Shown: positions 1-13,562, counted from the first letter of the stretch. The stretch is 64,000 nt of DNA from Thiomonas arsenitoxydans (GCF_000253115.1 NC_014145.1:2604001-2668000), one strand, 5' to 3'. The notes: generated by a model from the sequence alone, not told the origin. Numbers and translations: made by a program.

Positions 1-366
1 CTGATGGCCGCGATGAAACAGAAAGAAGTCGACGAACGCATCGAGTTGGACGACGCGGCCATCGTGGCGATCATCGACAAAATGATCAAGCAACGCCGCG
101 ACGCGATTGCGCAATTCACCCCGGCCGGGCGCCAGGATCTGGTGGACAAAGAGGCCGCCGAAATCGTCGTTCTCGAACGCTACCTGCCCGCACGCCTGGA
201 CGCCGCCGCCATTGACGCCGAGATCCGCGCGCTGATGGCGCAAACCGGCGCCAGCGGCCCGCAAGATTTGGGCAAGCTCATGGGCCCGCTCAAGACGCAG
301 CTTGCCGGTCGGGCCGACATGGCTTTGGCTGCAGCCCGCGCCAAAGCCCTGCTCAGCGGCGCCTGA
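1..366 (+). CDS. GatB/YqeY domain protein, 5'-truncated by the window edge
   Basis: The reading frame is open from base 1, and 121 residues are visible before the stop at 366. The first visible stretch (…KQKEVDERIELDD) matches the interior of YqeY-type proteins, which are about 150 residues, so roughly 25-30 N-terminal residues lie outside the window. The first in-frame ATG (4) is therefore probably internal. The family is a small helical protein resembling the C-terminal tRNA-binding domain of the GatB amidotransferase subunit. Its precise role is poorly defined; in many genomes it lies near rpsU and dnaG. The next gene starts about 17 nt downstream, so the two may share a transcript. Confidence 0.85.
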   Translation: MMAAMKQKEVDERIELDDAAIVAIIDKMIKQRRDAIAQFTPAGRQDLVDKEAAEIVVLERYLPARLDAAAIDAEIRALMAQTGASGPQDLGKLMGPLKTQLAGRADMALAAARAKALLSGA

Positions 367-382
367 TTCCGGGTACGGCGCC

Positions 383-2912
<2,530 letters not shown>

Positions 2913-2927
2913 TCCGCACGCCTCGCC

Positions 2928-3794
2928 ATGCCCACTCCACAAACTCTTTGCGGATTTCCCGTCGGCCTCGATCAGCCGTTCTTTCTCATCAGCGGCCCCT
3001 GCGTGGTCGAGTCCGAGCAGTTGCAAATGGATGTAGCCGGGCAGTTGCGCGACATCTGCCGTTCCCTCGACATCCCGCTGATCTTCAAATCGAGCTACGA
3101 CAAGGCCAATCGTTCGAGCGGAGCGTCGTTTCGCGGCCCCGGCATGGAGCAGGGTCTGGAAATTCTGTCCAAGGTGCGGCGCGACATCTGCGTGCCCGTT
3201 CTCACCGACGTACATACCGCCGAAGAGGCCCCGCGTGTGGCCGAGATCGTCGATGTGCTGCAGACGCCGGCCTTCCTCTGCCGCCAGACCGATTTCATTC
3301 ATGCGGTCAGCAGCCTGGGCAAGCCGGTGAACATCAAAAAAGGCCAGTTTCTCGCGCCGGGCGACATGAAAAACGTCATCGCCAAGGCGCGCGCCGCCGC
3401 CGCACAGGCGGGGCATCCTGACACCTTGTTCATGGCCTGTGAACGTGGCGTGAGCTTTGGCTACAACAATCTGGTCTCTGACATGCGCTCGCTGGCCATC
3501 ATGCGCGAAACGCAAAGCCCCGTCGTCTTCGACGCCACCCATTCGGTGCAACTGCCCGGCGGCCAAGGCACGAGTTCCGGCGGACAGCGCGAGTTCGTTC
3601 CGGTGCTCGCCCGCGCGGCCATTGCCGCGGGTGTGGCGGGCGTTTTCATGGAGACCCACCCCGATCCGGCCCATGCGCTGAGCGACGGCCCCAACGCGGT
3701 GCCGCTGCACCACATGCGCGCCCTGCTCGAAAGCCTCAAAGACATCGACGCCGCAGTCAAGCGCCGCGGCTTCCTCGAAACCCACTTCAACTAA
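2928..3794 (+). CDS. kdsA: 3-deoxy-8-phosphooctulonate (KDO-8-P) synthase
   Basis: This 288-residue protein condenses phosphoenolpyruvate with arabinose 5-phosphate to give KDO-8-phosphate for the lipopolysaccharide inner core. Visible family motifs are [27 protein letters not shown] and [11 protein letters not shown]. The residue aligned with E. coli Asn26 is Cys25 here ([10 protein letters not shown]), which is the mark of the metal-dependent subclass. It sits 15 nt after pyrG, and the DUF1330 gene begins 5 nt after its stop, so co-transcription is likely. Confidence 0.96.
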   Translation: MPTPQTLCGFPVGLDQPFFLISGPCVVESEQLQMDVAGQLRDICRSLDIPLIFKSSYDKANRSSGASFRGPGMEQGLEILSKVRRDICVPVLTDVHTAEEAPRVAEIVDVLQTPAFLCRQTDFIHAVSSLGKPVNIKKGQFLAPGDMKNVIAKARAAAAQAGHPDTLFMACERGVSFGYNNLVSDMRSLAIMRETQSPVVFDATHSVQLPGGQGTSSGGQREFVPVLARAAIAAGVAGVFMETHPDPAHALSDGPNAVPLHHMRALLESLKDIDAAVKRRGFLETHFN

Positions 3795-3799
3795 TCCCC

Positions 3800-5420
<1,621 letters not shown>

Positions 5421-5444
5421 TTTCACCGCACGCGGCCGATCGTC

Positions 5445-5744
5445 ATGCGCTGGGTCACCGTTCTGCTCGTGAGTTTGCTGCTGTTGCTGCAGTGGCCGCT
5501 GTGGTTCGGCGAGCGGGGCTGGTTCGCGGTGCAGCGGCTGGAAAATCAGCTGAGCCAGCAAGAGCAGGCCAACGCGCTGGCCCAGCAGGACAACGACCGC
5601 CTGGCCGCCGAGGTCCACGACCTGAAAGCCGGTCTTGGCGGTGTTCAAGACCAGGCCCGTCGCGAAATGGGCATGGTCAAGCCCGACGAGATTTTTGTGC
5701 AGATCGTGCCGCCCGCGCGGGCGGCCAGCGCCAGCGCCCGATAA
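5445..5744 (+). CDS. ftsB: cell division protein FtsB
   Basis: This is a 99-residue bitopic membrane protein of the septum formation initiator (DivIC/FtsB) family. It has a short N-terminal cytoplasmic tip, one membrane segment at about residues 4-20 (VTVLLVSLLLLLQWPLWF) and a periplasmic coiled coil at about 28-65 rich in Gln, Glu and Leu. It ends in the typical RREMGMVKPDEIFVQIV. FtsB forms a complex with FtsL and FtsQ at the divisome. The position directly after eno is the classic proteobacterial arrangement. The gene converges on hslO, with 33 nt between stops. Confidence 0.93.
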   Translation: MRWVTVLLVSLLLLLQWPLWFGERGWFAVQRLENQLSQQEQANALAQQDNDRLAAEVHDLKAGLGGVQDQARREMGMVKPDEIFVQIVPPARAASASAR

Positions 5745-5777
5745 AAAGGGGCCCGGCGCAGCCCTCTCTGTGACGCA

Positions 5778-6719
5778 TCAATGACGTATTGAAGCCACCG
5801 GCGGTTGAACCAGGGTGTTGACAAACACCTGAGCCGCATCGATGGCATCAAAGGCATAGCCCTGACCGCAGAATTCGCAGCGAACATCCACCTCGCCGCG
5901 CTCCGCGATAATCGACTCCACCTCCTCGCGCCCCAGCATGCGCAACATGCCCACAACGCGATCACGCGAACAGGTGCAGTGAAAACGCGGGGTCTTCGGC
6001 TCGAAAACCCGGGCATCCTCTTCCCAAAACAGGCGCCTGAGCACTTTCTCGGGCGCGAGCTGCAACAGTTCATCGGAAGTCAAGGTTGCCGCCAGATGGC
6101 GGGCACGCTGAAAGTCTTCGTCGGGTTGTTCCGCCCCCTCGGCGGTCTGTTTCTCACCGGGCATACGTTGCAGCAGCAAACCGCACACAGCCTCATCGTT
6201 GCTGGCCAGCAGAAGCAGCGAGTCGATCTGCTCCGATTGCGCCAGATACTGTTCCAGCATGGCAGCGAGCGACGGCAGCGTCTGGCCCTGCTCATCGGTC
6301 AGCGCCACGATGCCTTGGTAGGGCTGCAGGCCGGATTCGGGATTGCGCGGATCGAGGGTGATGGCGCAGCGTCCTTTGCCATCTGGATTGACCAGCGACG
6401 CCAGGTCTTGGGGCAAGGCCACAGCCTCCTGCAAATCGTCGGCCATCTTGGCCGTTGCCCGCAACCCGAAGTCGGGCTGACACTCGGCGACAGCGAGCTT
6501 AAGCGGCCCGTCGCCCTGAATCTGCAAAATCAAGGCGCCATCGAATTTCAGGCTGCCCGCGAGCAAGGCGCTGGCTGCCGCCATCTGCCCCACCAGTGCG
6601 GCGACCTCCTGCGGATAGGTGCGGCGCCTCTGCAACTCGGCCCAGGTGGACTCCAGACGGACGAGGACGCCGCGCACATGGCCCGTGCCCAGCATGAATT
6701 TGACGAGTTGATCGCTCAT
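5778..6719 (-). CDS. hslO: redox-regulated chaperone Hsp33
   Basis: This 313-residue cytoplasmic holdase is activated by oxidative unfolding. The C-terminal zinc switch is complete: C248-x-C250 (HCTCSRD) and C281-x-x-C284 (CEFCGQG). The N-terminal domain shows DQLVKFML and the central [13 protein letters not shown] motif. The start ATG overlaps the stop of the upstream gamma-carbonic-anhydrase-like gene by 4 nt (ATGA), so the two are probably translationally coupled. Confidence 0.95.
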   Translation of the reverse strand: MSDQLVKFMLGTGHVRGVLVRLESTWAELQRRRTYPQEVAALVGQMAAASALLAGSLKFDGALILQIQGDGPLKLAVAECQPDFGLRATAKMADDLQEAVALPQDLASLVNPDGKGRCAITLDPRNPESGLQPYQGIVALTDEQGQTLPSLAAMLEQYLAQSEQIDSLLLLASNDEAVCGLLLQRMPGEKQTAEGAEQPDEDFQRARHLAATLTSDELLQLAPEKVLRRLFWEEDARVFEPKTPRFHCTCSRDRVVGMLRMLGREEVESIIAERGEVDVRCEFCGQGYAFDAIDAAQVFVNTLVQPPVASIRH

Positions 6720-7243
6720 GAATGCATTAGTTGAAGTTCTTGGGCAAAGCGCTGGGCGCGCTCAACGTAGTGTTCGGCACTGCCTTTCAGCGCGGCAATG
6801 GCCTCGGGCGTGAGTTCGCGCGCCACGCGTGCGGGCGCACCCAAAATCAGCACCCCATCGGGAAACACTTTTCCCTCGGTGACCAAGGCGCCGGCACCCA
6901 CCAGGCTATTGCGGCCAATCTGCGCGCCATTCAAGACCACCGCGCCAATGCCGATCAGGCTGCCCTCGCCGATGGTGCAGCCATGCAGCATGGCCTGATG
7001 GCCGATGGTGACGCGCGGCCCTACCGTGAGCGGATAGCCGGGGTCGGTGTGGAGCACCGAACCATCCTGCACATTCGAATCCTCTCCGATCTCGATGAGT
7101 TCGTTGTCACCGCGCAGCACGGCCGAAAACCACACGCTGGAACGCGGTAGCAGCCGCACTTTGCCCATGACCTGCGCGCCCGGCGCCACATAGGCATCGG
7201 CGGCGATCTCGGGGCGCCAGCTGGCGAATTGGTAAATTGGCAT
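6716..7243 (-). CDS. gamma-carbonic-anhydrase-like hexapeptide-repeat protein (YrdA/PaaY type)
   Basis: This is a 175-residue left-handed beta-helix protein with hexapeptide repeats throughout ([31 protein letters not shown]). The three zinc-ligand histidines expected for gamma-class carbonic anhydrases are present at about 65, 82 and 87 ([16 protein letters not shown]). Members of this subgroup have variable or undetected carbonic anhydrase activity, so the activity here is an inference. The downstream neighbour hslO overlaps by 4 nt. The divergent aat starts only 27 nt away, so both promoters must overlap. Confidence 0.9.
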   Translation of the reverse strand: MPIYQFASWRPEIAADAYVAPGAQVMGKVRLLPRSSVWFSAVLRGDNELIEIGEDSNVQDGSVLHTDPGYPLTVGPRVTIGHQAMLHGCTIGEGSLIGIGAVVLNGAQIGRNSLVGAGALVTEGKVFPDGVLILGAPARVARELTPEAIAALKGSAEHYVERAQRFAQELQLMHS

Positions 7244-7270
7244 GATGGATCACTCCAGAAAAATCAGGCC

Positions 7271-8014
7271 ATGAACTGGCAAATCCCCCGGCTTGAACCG
7301 GGCGATGACTTTCCGCCCGCATCGCAGGCGCTCCCCGCATTGTCGCCGTTCCCCGGCCTGCTTGCCGCGGGCGGACAACTCGACGCCGACACCCTGGAGC
7401 GAGCCTACCGGCAGGGTATTTTCCCCTGGTTCAGCCCGGGCGAGCCGCTGCTGTGGTGGAGTACCGATCCGCGCATGGTGCTGCGGCCCGAGCAGTTGCA
7501 TGTGACGCGCTCGCTGAAAAAATCGGCACGTCGGTTCGGTCGCAGCGCCGATTGGCATCTTCGGATCGACACCGCCTTCCCCCGCGTGATGCAGCAGTGC
7601 GGCGCGCAGCGCGCCGACACCGGCACCTGGATCACCCCCGACATGCTTCAGGCCTACACCACCCTGCACGCGCGCGGCCTGGCCCACAGCTTCGAGCTGT
7701 GGGAGGGCGATGCGCTACGCGCCGGTCTGTACGGCGTGTGCATCGGCCGCATGTTCTACGGCGAATCCATGTTCACCGAGGTGAGCGATGGCTCGAAAAC
7801 CTTGCTGATGGCGCTGTGCGGGTTTTGCCTGCGCCAGCGCATCGACCTGATCGATTGCCAGCAGCAGACCGACTATCTGGCGCAGATGGGCGCTGCGCCG
7901 ATCGCACGCGATGCGTTTTTGCACCATGTGGCGCAAGCCACAAGGCAATCGGCCGTACCGGGCTGGCAGTATGATGATTCAACCTTTCTCACCGACTGCG
8001 CGCGCTGGCTGTGA
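7271..8014 (+). CDS. aat: leucyl/phenylalanyl-tRNA--protein transferase
   Basis: This 247-residue protein transfers Leu or Phe from tRNA to proteins with N-terminal Arg or Lys, marking them for ClpAP degradation (bacterial N-degron pathway). Landmarks are [28 protein letters not shown] in the N-terminal region, the [10 protein letters not shown] motif, TWITPDML and the [17 protein letters not shown] core. The start at 7271 gives the usual short N-terminus; the frame extends upstream to 7229 without family resemblance. The stop overlaps the GTG of bpt. Confidence 0.95.
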   Translation: MNWQIPRLEPGDDFPPASQALPALSPFPGLLAAGGQLDADTLERAYRQGIFPWFSPGEPLLWWSTDPRMVLRPEQLHVTRSLKKSARRFGRSADWHLRIDTAFPRVMQQCGAQRADTGTWITPDMLQAYTTLHARGLAHSFELWEGDALRAGLYGVCIGRMFYGESMFTEVSDGSKTLLMALCGFCLRQRIDLIDCQQQTDYLAQMGAAPIARDAFLHHVAQATRQSAVPGWQYDDSTFLTDCARWL

Positions 8015-8766
8015 CCCATCCCAAAGAACTTCCACTCACGACCCTGCAGTTCTACGCCACGGCAAGTTACCCGTGCAGTTACTTGCCGGGCCGCATGGCG
8101 CGCTCGCAGGTGGCCACGCCCAGCCATCTGATCAATGCCGATGTGTACTCCGATCTGGTGCGCGCCGGCTTTCGTCGCAGCGGCCTGTTCACCTACCGCC
8201 CGCAGTGCGAAGACTGCCAGGCCTGCCTGCCCATCCGCGTGCTGGCGGCGCAGTTTTCGCCCAACCGCACGCAGCAAAGAGCCTGGAGGCGACATGGCGA
8301 TCTCTCGGTGCGAGTGCTCAAGCTCGGCTTCATCCCCGAGCACTATCAGCTTTATCTGCGCTATCAGGCCGCACGCCACACCGGCGGCGGCATGGATCAC
8401 GACAGCATCGACCAGTACGCTCAATTTCTGCTGCAAAGCCGGGTGAACACCCGGCTGGTCGAGTTTCGAGCCCCCGCGCAGGCTGGCGCAGAGCTTGGCG
8501 CCCTCAAGATGGTCTCGGTGGTCGACGTGCTGTCCGACGGCCTTTCAGCGGTGTACACCTTCTTTGAAACGGCGGACGCCGGCACCAGCTACGGTACCTA
8601 CAACATCCTCTGGCAGATCGATCAGGCGCGCTCCATGCAGTTGCCGCATGTGTATCTGGGCTACTGGATCGCGCACAGCCGCAAGATGGCCTACAAATCC
8701 AATTTCACGCCGTTTGAAATCTACCGCGACGGCGGCTGGTTCAACCCGCTGTCCGCAAGCGTTTGA
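8011..8766 (+). CDS. bpt: aspartate/glutamate leucyltransferase (Ate1-like)
   Basis: This 251-residue protein belongs to the Bpt/Ate1 family, which adds Leu to proteins with N-terminal Asp or Glu. Landmarks are the Cys-rich N-terminus ([16 protein letters not shown]), [12 protein letters not shown], the GGMDH segment and the C-terminal [16 protein letters not shown]. The GTG start at 8011 overlaps the TGA of aat (GTGA), so the pair is translationally coupled and the two N-degron branches are co-expressed. It converges on lutB with only 9 nt between stops and no recognisable terminator. Confidence 0.93.
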   Translation: MTHPKELPLTTLQFYATASYPCSYLPGRMARSQVATPSHLINADVYSDLVRAGFRRSGLFTYRPQCEDCQACLPIRVLAAQFSPNRTQQRAWRRHGDLSVRVLKLGFIPEHYQLYLRYQAARHTGGGMDHDSIDQYAQFLLQSRVNTRLVEFRAPAQAGAELGALKMVSVVDVLSDGLSAVYTFFETADAGTSYGTYNILWQIDQARSMQLPHVYLGYWIAHSRKMAYKSNFTPFEIYRDGGWFNPLSASV

Positions 8767-8775
8767 CCTCCGCAG

Positions 8776-10197
8776 TCACCCCGCCGCCTTGCCCTTGGCG
8801 CGCTGTGCGAACTGCTGTTTGAAGGTTACCTGCGACGGCACGGGCAAATCGCGGTAGGCCGTCCACCCCGAGGCGCCTGGCAGGTTTTGCACCCGCCTGC
8901 GCTCGCCACCCATCAGCCGCAAGACCCTCGACGCCAGTCGCACACTAGGCCGATACAGCCAGGCATGCCGCGCGGCATAGCTCCACAGCCTCAAGGCCCA
9001 GCGCTCCATGCCCGGCCGCATTTCGCGCTCGAATTGCTGTTCGCGCATTTTGCGCAGCAGATCGGGCAGCGGGATTTTCATCGGGCACACGACCTGACAT
9101 TGCCCGCATAGCGTGGCGGCCTGCGGCAAATCCTGCGTGCTTTCAAGCCCCTGGTAACTCGGCGTCAGCACCGACCCCATCGGCCCCGGATACACCCAGC
9201 CGTAGGCGTGCCCGCCAATTTTCTGATAGACGGGGCAATGGTTCATACAGGCGCCGCAGCGTATGCAGCGCAGCATCTCGGCAAACGCACCGCCCACCAG
9301 ACTGGTGCGTCCGCCATCGAGCAGCACCACATACATATGCTCCGGGCCGTCACGGTCGCCCTCGCGCCTCGGCCCGGTGAGCACGGAGAAGTAGTTGCTG
9401 ATGGTCTGCCCCGTCGCCGAACGGGGCAGCAGGCGCATCACCGCCGCCAGGTCTTCGAGCGTGGGCAGCACCTTCTCCACCCCGGTCACCGCCACATGCA
9501 CCCGCGGCAGGATGGTGCACATGCCCTCGTTGCCCTCATTGGTGACCAGGGCGACGGAGCCGGTTTCAGCCACCACGAAATTGCCCCCGGTAATGCCCAT
9601 ATCGGCCGACAGAAACTTCGCCCGCAGCACCTCGCGGGCCTCACGGGTCATCTCGGGGATGTCGGTCTTGCGCGGCGTGTGGTGCGTGCGCGCGAACAGA
9701 TCGGCGATCTCCTCTTTGTCCTTGTGCACCACGGGCGCAATGATGTGCGAAGGGGGCTCGTTACCATTGATCTGCAGGATGTACTCGCCCAGATCGGTCT
9801 CCGTCACCTGCACGGCTGCGGCTTCCAGCGCCGCGTTCAAGCCCATCTCCTCCGACACCATCGACTTCGACTTGATGGCCTGCTTGCAATCGTGCTTTCG
9901 GGCGATCTGCACCACCAGATCGGCGGCTTCCTGCGGGGTTTGCGCCCAGAGCACCGTGGTGCCGCGGCGCTGCGCTTCGGCTTCGAATCGCTCCAGCCAG
10001 ACATCGAGCGTCTTCAGCGCCACGTTGCGGCGGTTCACCGCAGCGTCTCGAATCTGCTCGAACCCGTCCAGCGCAGCGATGGCCGCTGCCCGGCCGGTCA
10101 CAAACTTGGTCGAGAGCTTCTTGAGGTTTTGCTGCAAACGCTGATCAGCCAGCTTCTGGCCGGCGCGCGCCTTGAAGTGCAGAGTCTGTGATTCCAT
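8776..10197 (-). CDS. lutB: LutB/LldF-type L-lactate utilisation iron-sulfur protein
   Basis: This 473-residue protein has the LUD domain (about 60-300, with KSKSMVSEEMGLN and the ITGGNFVVAETGS motif). It also has a ferredoxin-like region with two cysteine groups, C311/C314/C317/C321 (CIRCGACMNHCP) and C364/C367/C371. In the Lut/Lld system LutA, LutB and LutC together oxidise L-lactate to pyruvate in the cytoplasm or at the membrane. The start lies 2 nt after the stop of lutA. No lutC follows, since the next gene downstream is the convergent bpt. Confidence 0.92.
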   Translation of the reverse strand: MESQTLHFKARAGQKLADQRLQQNLKKLSTKFVTGRAAAIAALDGFEQIRDAAVNRRNVALKTLDVWLERFEAEAQRRGTTVLWAQTPQEAADLVVQIARKHDCKQAIKSKSMVSEEMGLNAALEAAAVQVTETDLGEYILQINGNEPPSHIIAPVVHKDKEEIADLFARTHHTPRKTDIPEMTREAREVLRAKFLSADMGITGGNFVVAETGSVALVTNEGNEGMCTILPRVHVAVTGVEKVLPTLEDLAAVMRLLPRSATGQTISNYFSVLTGPRREGDRDGPEHMYVVLLDGGRTSLVGGAFAEMLRCIRCGACMNHCPVYQKIGGHAYGWVYPGPMGSVLTPSYQGLESTQDLPQAATLCGQCQVVCPMKIPLPDLLRKMREQQFEREMRPGMERWALRLWSYAARHAWLYRPSVRLASRVLRLMGGERRRVQNLPGASGWTAYRDLPVPSQVTFKQQFAQRAKGKAAG

Positions 10198-10199
10198 GA

Positions 10200-10931
10200 T
10201 CAGCGCTTTCCACTCAGCACTTCAGCGATATGAAGCACCTGAGTTGTGTTGTCTCCCTGCCGCCGCAGCCGTCCTTCGATTTGCATCATGCAGCCCAGAT
10301 CGCCCAGCACCACGGCACGCGCCTTGGTCGCCTGGATGTTGGCGCACTTGTCGTCGGCAATGGCGGCGGAAATATTGCCGTACTTCACCGCGAAGGTACC
10401 CCCAAAGCCGCAGCACTGCTCGCATTGCTCCATTTCGCACAGACTGAGTCCGGGCACGAGCGACAGCAGTTGACGGGGCTGTTGCTTGATGCCCAATTCG
10501 CGCAAACCCGAGCAGGAATCGTGATACGTCACCTCCCCCTCGAACGCGCCGGGCACCTCGGTCAGATGGGCCACACGCACCAGAAAGTCGGTAAGTTCAA
10601 ACAGACGCGGCTGTATGGTGGCGAAACGACGCAGCAAATCAGGCTGGTCTTTGAGCACATCCGGATAGTGCGTCTTGATCGTGCCCATGCAGGAGCCGGA
10701 CGGGGCGACCACGTAGTCGAACGACTCGAATTCGTCGAGAAACTTTTCCGCCAGCGCCAGAGTCGTTCGGTGGTCGCCCGAGTTGTGGGCGGGCTGCCCG
10801 CAACAGGTCTGCGCCATGGGCACATGCACCTCGAAATGCGCCGATTCCAGCAACTCGACGGCCGCCATCGGAATGCTCGGCCGCATGACATCGGCCAGAC
10901 AGGTAATGAAGAGACCTACGCGTTTTTTCAT
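10200..10931 (-). CDS. lutA: LutA/LldE-type lactate utilisation protein (cysteine-rich CCG domains)
   Basis: This is a 243-residue protein from the ATG at 10931 (MKKRVGLFITCLADVMRP); the frame runs further upstream into the promoter region without family resemblance. Two CCG domains are visible, each with a CxnCCGx(F/Q) pattern: CLADV…TCCGQPAHNSGD and CSGLRELG…QCCGFGGTF. These bind iron-sulfur clusters in heterodisulfide-reductase-like and Lut proteins. It leads an operon with lutB and is divergent from the IclR regulator, which probably controls it. Confidence 0.92.
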   Translation of the reverse strand: MKKRVGLFITCLADVMRPSIPMAAVELLESAHFEVHVPMAQTCCGQPAHNSGDHRTTLALAEKFLDEFESFDYVVAPSGSCMGTIKTHYPDVLKDQPDLLRRFATIQPRLFELTDFLVRVAHLTEVPGAFEGEVTYHDSCSGLRELGIKQQPRQLLSLVPGLSLCEMEQCEQCCGFGGTFAVKYGNISAAIADDKCANIQATKARAVVLGDLGCMMQIEGRLRRQGDNTTQVLHIAEVLSGKR

Positions 10932-11059
10932 GCCCGCATTATCAGTCGTCTGACTGGTGACTGGCTGACGAGTCGCGCTGGCTGAACTACGAAACGAACT
11001 GCAAGGCCTCGCGTTTTTCCGATATACAAAAGTCTGTTCCAGCATATAAAATTTTTGCG
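10932..11059. promoter_or_regulatory. divergent lutA / IclR-regulator control region
   Basis: This 128-nt region separates two divergent starts. A tandem direct repeat TGACTGG-TGACTGG lies at 10951-10964, followed one base later by a third TGAC. On the + strand a -10-like TATAAA (11044-11049) lies only about 10 nt before the ATG at 11060, and no Shine-Dalgarno sequence precedes that ATG, so the regulator mRNA could be nearly leaderless. Promoter assignment is by eye only. Confidence 0.4.
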
Positions 11060-11866
11060 ATGCAGCATTCTTCTGTTTCCCGCAAATCCGAACCGCTCGC
11101 AGCACCCGCCGAACCCACCATCCAGGTGCTCGGGCGAGTCTTTGCGCTGCTGGACGTTCTGGCGCAAAACCCCGATCCGATGCAACTCAAAGACATCGGC
11201 GCCGCAACCGGCCTGCACCCATCCACGGCTCACCGCATCCTCAACGATCTGGTCGTTGGTCACATGGTCGAGCGAGTTGAAGCCGGCACCTACCGCCTGG
11301 GCATGCGGTTGCTCGAATATGGCAATCTGGTCAAGGCGCGTCTGAGCGTGCGCGACGCCGCGCTCGGCCCCATGCGCGAACTTCACCGACTGACCCATCA
11401 ACCGGTCAATCTGAGCGTGCGGCAAGGCGACGAAATCGTCTATATCGAACGCACCTACAGTGAACATTCCGGCATGCAGGTCATTCGCTCGGTGGGCGGG
11501 CGGGCGCCCCTGCATCTGACCTCGGTCGGCAAACTCTTTCTGGCAGCCGACGAGGTGGCCCGCGTCAAGGCCTACACCCTGCGCACCGGCCTGGCCGGGC
11601 AGACGCGCAACAGCATCACCAACCCCCAATTGCTGGAGCGCGAATTGAGCAAAGTGCGCCATGACGGTTTTGCGCGTGACAACGAAGAACTCGAACTCGG
11701 AGTGCGCTGCATGGCGGCCGGCATTTACGACGACAGCGGCGCTCTGGTGGCCGGTCTGTCGCTCTCTGCGCCAGCCGACCGGCTGATGGAAGACTGGCTG
11801 GAAAAGGTGCAGCTGACGGCGCAGCGCATTTCGGCCGCGCTCGGCTACAAAGGCGCGCGGCGCTGA
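11060..11866 (+). CDS. IclR family transcriptional regulator
   Basis: This 268-residue protein has an N-terminal winged helix-turn-helix at about 15-80 (VLGRVFALLDVLAQNP…LKDIGAATGLHPSTAHRILNDL). A C-terminal IclR effector-binding domain follows, ending around residue 265, with GRAPLHLTSVGKLFLA and the LELGVRCMAAGIYD motif. The effector is unknown. Divergence from lutAB with a shared 128-nt region suggests control of lactate utilisation, but lut operons are more often under GntR regulators, so this is an inference. Confidence 0.88.
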   Translation: MQHSSVSRKSEPLAAPAEPTIQVLGRVFALLDVLAQNPDPMQLKDIGAATGLHPSTAHRILNDLVVGHMVERVEAGTYRLGMRLLEYGNLVKARLSVRDAALGPMRELHRLTHQPVNLSVRQGDEIVYIERTYSEHSGMQVIRSVGGRAPLHLTSVGKLFLAADEVARVKAYTLRTGLAGQTRNSITNPQLLERELSKVRHDGFARDNEELELGVRCMAAGIYDDSGALVAGLSLSAPADRLMEDWLEKVQLTAQRISAALGYKGARR

Positions 11867-11902
11867 TTCGGCGACCGCGCCCCAAAACGCGCGGTGTTGA
11901 AC

Positions 11903-13384
11903 TCACTCGCCAAGGTCGGCGGATGACGGCTTTTCCACAAGGGCCGTCCGCACCAAGGCCGCGGCGTTTTCCGGCCCTCGGGCAGGCAACGCCCCTGTAC
12001 GGGCGACCGGATCATGCAGGGCGTCGAAGCCCTTGGCTTCCAGCCAAGTACGGATGCGCTGGGCATCGCCAAAATGCGAATACTTACCCCACGCATCGAG
12101 CAGCACCACAATCACTCGGCGCCCTTCAAATTTGGTCTGCAGCACCAGGCAATGCCCCGCTTCGTTGATGTAACCGGTTTTCTGCAACAGGATGTCCCAC
12201 CCGCGGTTGAAAACCAAATGATCGGTATTTCGGAATTGCAGTGTGCGCGGACCGACCTCCACCTCGCTCTCGGGATGGGTGGAAAATTCGCGGATCAGGG
12301 GATAGTGATACGCCGCCTTGACCAGCAGCGCGAGATCATGTGCGGTCGATTCGTTCTGCGGCGACAGGCCGGTCGGCTCCACGTAACGCGTGGTATTCAT
12401 GCCCAAAGAGCGCGCCTTGGCATTCATTGCAGGTATGAAGGCGGCCAAGCCCCCGGGATAGTTGCGCGCCAAAGCATGCGCGGCCCTGTTTTCAGAGGAC
12501 ATCAGGGCCAGCTTGAGCAGTTCTTCCCGCGTGAGTTTCGTGCCCGGGCGCAACCGCGAGGAGCTCCACTTCAGGGTGTCGATATCGGCATCGGTGATTT
12601 CGATGACCTGATCCATCGGCTGATGCGCGTCGAGAATCACCGCGGCGGTCATCAGCTTGGTGAGTGAGGCAATCGGGCGCGCAGTATCGGCGTTCTTGCT
12701 CAAGAGCACGCGATCCGTACCCTCGTCAACGACCAAAGCGGAACCCGAACGCAAACTCAGCGGGTCATCGTTCGCTGCCGTGGACCTCGGCGAGATCTGC
12801 AATTCATCCGTCGCGCGCACCACGGATGAGGCCGCCCCGGTCATCAGGGCTGCTTTCAGAACGAGCGGATCCGGACGGCGTTTCTCAGCGGCAATCCGCG
12901 TAGCTGGCAATTGACCTGTGCGCGCCTCCTTGTTGCGCACAGTCACAGCGATACGCCTGGAAGCCGCGCCCTGACGCATCTTGACCACGATCGGTCGGGC
13001 ACTGGGATGCGCGCGCTTATCCACCGCAACCCGCCGAGCCTCTTGCTCTTTCGCTGTGACTTTCCTGACCGGCTCAGTCTTCGCCTCGGCTTTGCCGCGT
13101 TTCTTTGAAAGACCAGCTGATCGCACTTGATGAGTTGATCGTGTCGCTGGTTTCTTGGCGACCTGCTTCTGAGCAGTCGGCCGTTCGGTCGTTTCTTTGC
13201 TGATCGCAGCGAAAGCGGGCGTCGCGATCAAGGACAGGGCGAACAACGCCGCCACCAGAACGCCCGGCCAGTACAACAGAGCGCCCCCGAGTCTCCCCTT
13301 CGGCGTCCATCTTCCCAAGAAGGTGAGAAACCCTTGGGAAGGCCCATCGTGTTTCTCAGGAGAGTAAAAAAAGGAAGACTGCAT
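11903..13384 (-). CDS. serine D-Ala-D-Ala peptidase of the PBP7/DacA class (S11)
   Basis: This is 493 residues from the ATG at 13384; an in-frame extension to 13453 exists but adds nothing recognisable. A hydrophobic segment LLYWPGVLVAALFALSLIA followed by TPAFAA looks like a signal peptide or anchor after an unusually long polar N-terminus. A basic, low-complexity linker of about 100 residues rich in Lys, Arg, Ala and Thr follows. The catalytic domain has all three S11 motifs: S240-L-T-K243, SEN and KTG (LLQKTGYINEAGH). It would trim or cleave peptidoglycan peptides in the periplasm. It converges on the IclR gene. Confidence 0.85.
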   Translation of the reverse strand: MQSSFFYSPEKHDGPSQGFLTFLGRWTPKGRLGGALLYWPGVLVAALFALSLIATPAFAAISKETTERPTAQKQVAKKPATRSTHQVRSAGLSKKRGKAEAKTEPVRKVTAKEQEARRVAVDKRAHPSARPIVVKMRQGAASRRIAVTVRNKEARTGQLPATRIAAEKRRPDPLVLKAALMTGAASSVVRATDELQISPRSTAANDDPLSLRSGSALVVDEGTDRVLLSKNADTARPIASLTKLMTAAVILDAHQPMDQVIEITDADIDTLKWSSSRLRPGTKLTREELLKLALMSSENRAAHALARNYPGGLAAFIPAMNAKARSLGMNTTRYVEPTGLSPQNESTAHDLALLVKAAYHYPLIREFSTHPESEVEVGPRTLQFRNTDHLVFNRGWDILLQKTGYINEAGHCLVLQTKFEGRRVIVVLLDAWGKYSHFGDAQRIRTWLEAKGFDALHDPVARTGALPARGPENAAALVRTALVEKPSSADLGE

Positions 13385-13508
13385 GATGACCGCAAGGCAA
13401 GATGAAAATAATGTGACCAGCCTATCAAAGGCTGCAATAACAAGCAAGATCAAAAACTTGGCTTGTGTTTCTCAAGTGGCGGCTAAACGCAGCACGTTCG
13501 CAGCCAAA

Positions 13509-13541
13509 GCAAACGGCCCGCTGCATTGAGCGGGCCGCTTT
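13509..13541 (-). terminator. candidate intrinsic terminator downstream of soxB
   Basis: There is a perfect 9-bp GC-rich stem, CGGCCCGCT at 13514-13522 with AGCGGGCCG at 13529-13537, and a 6-nt loop. Read on the minus strand it is followed by GTTTGCTTT, a modest U-tract. It lies 22 nt after the soxB stop and before the PBP gene on the same strand, so it probably ends the sox transcript. Confidence 0.6.
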
Positions 13542-13562
13542 TATGCGCTGCAATCAGCGCGT

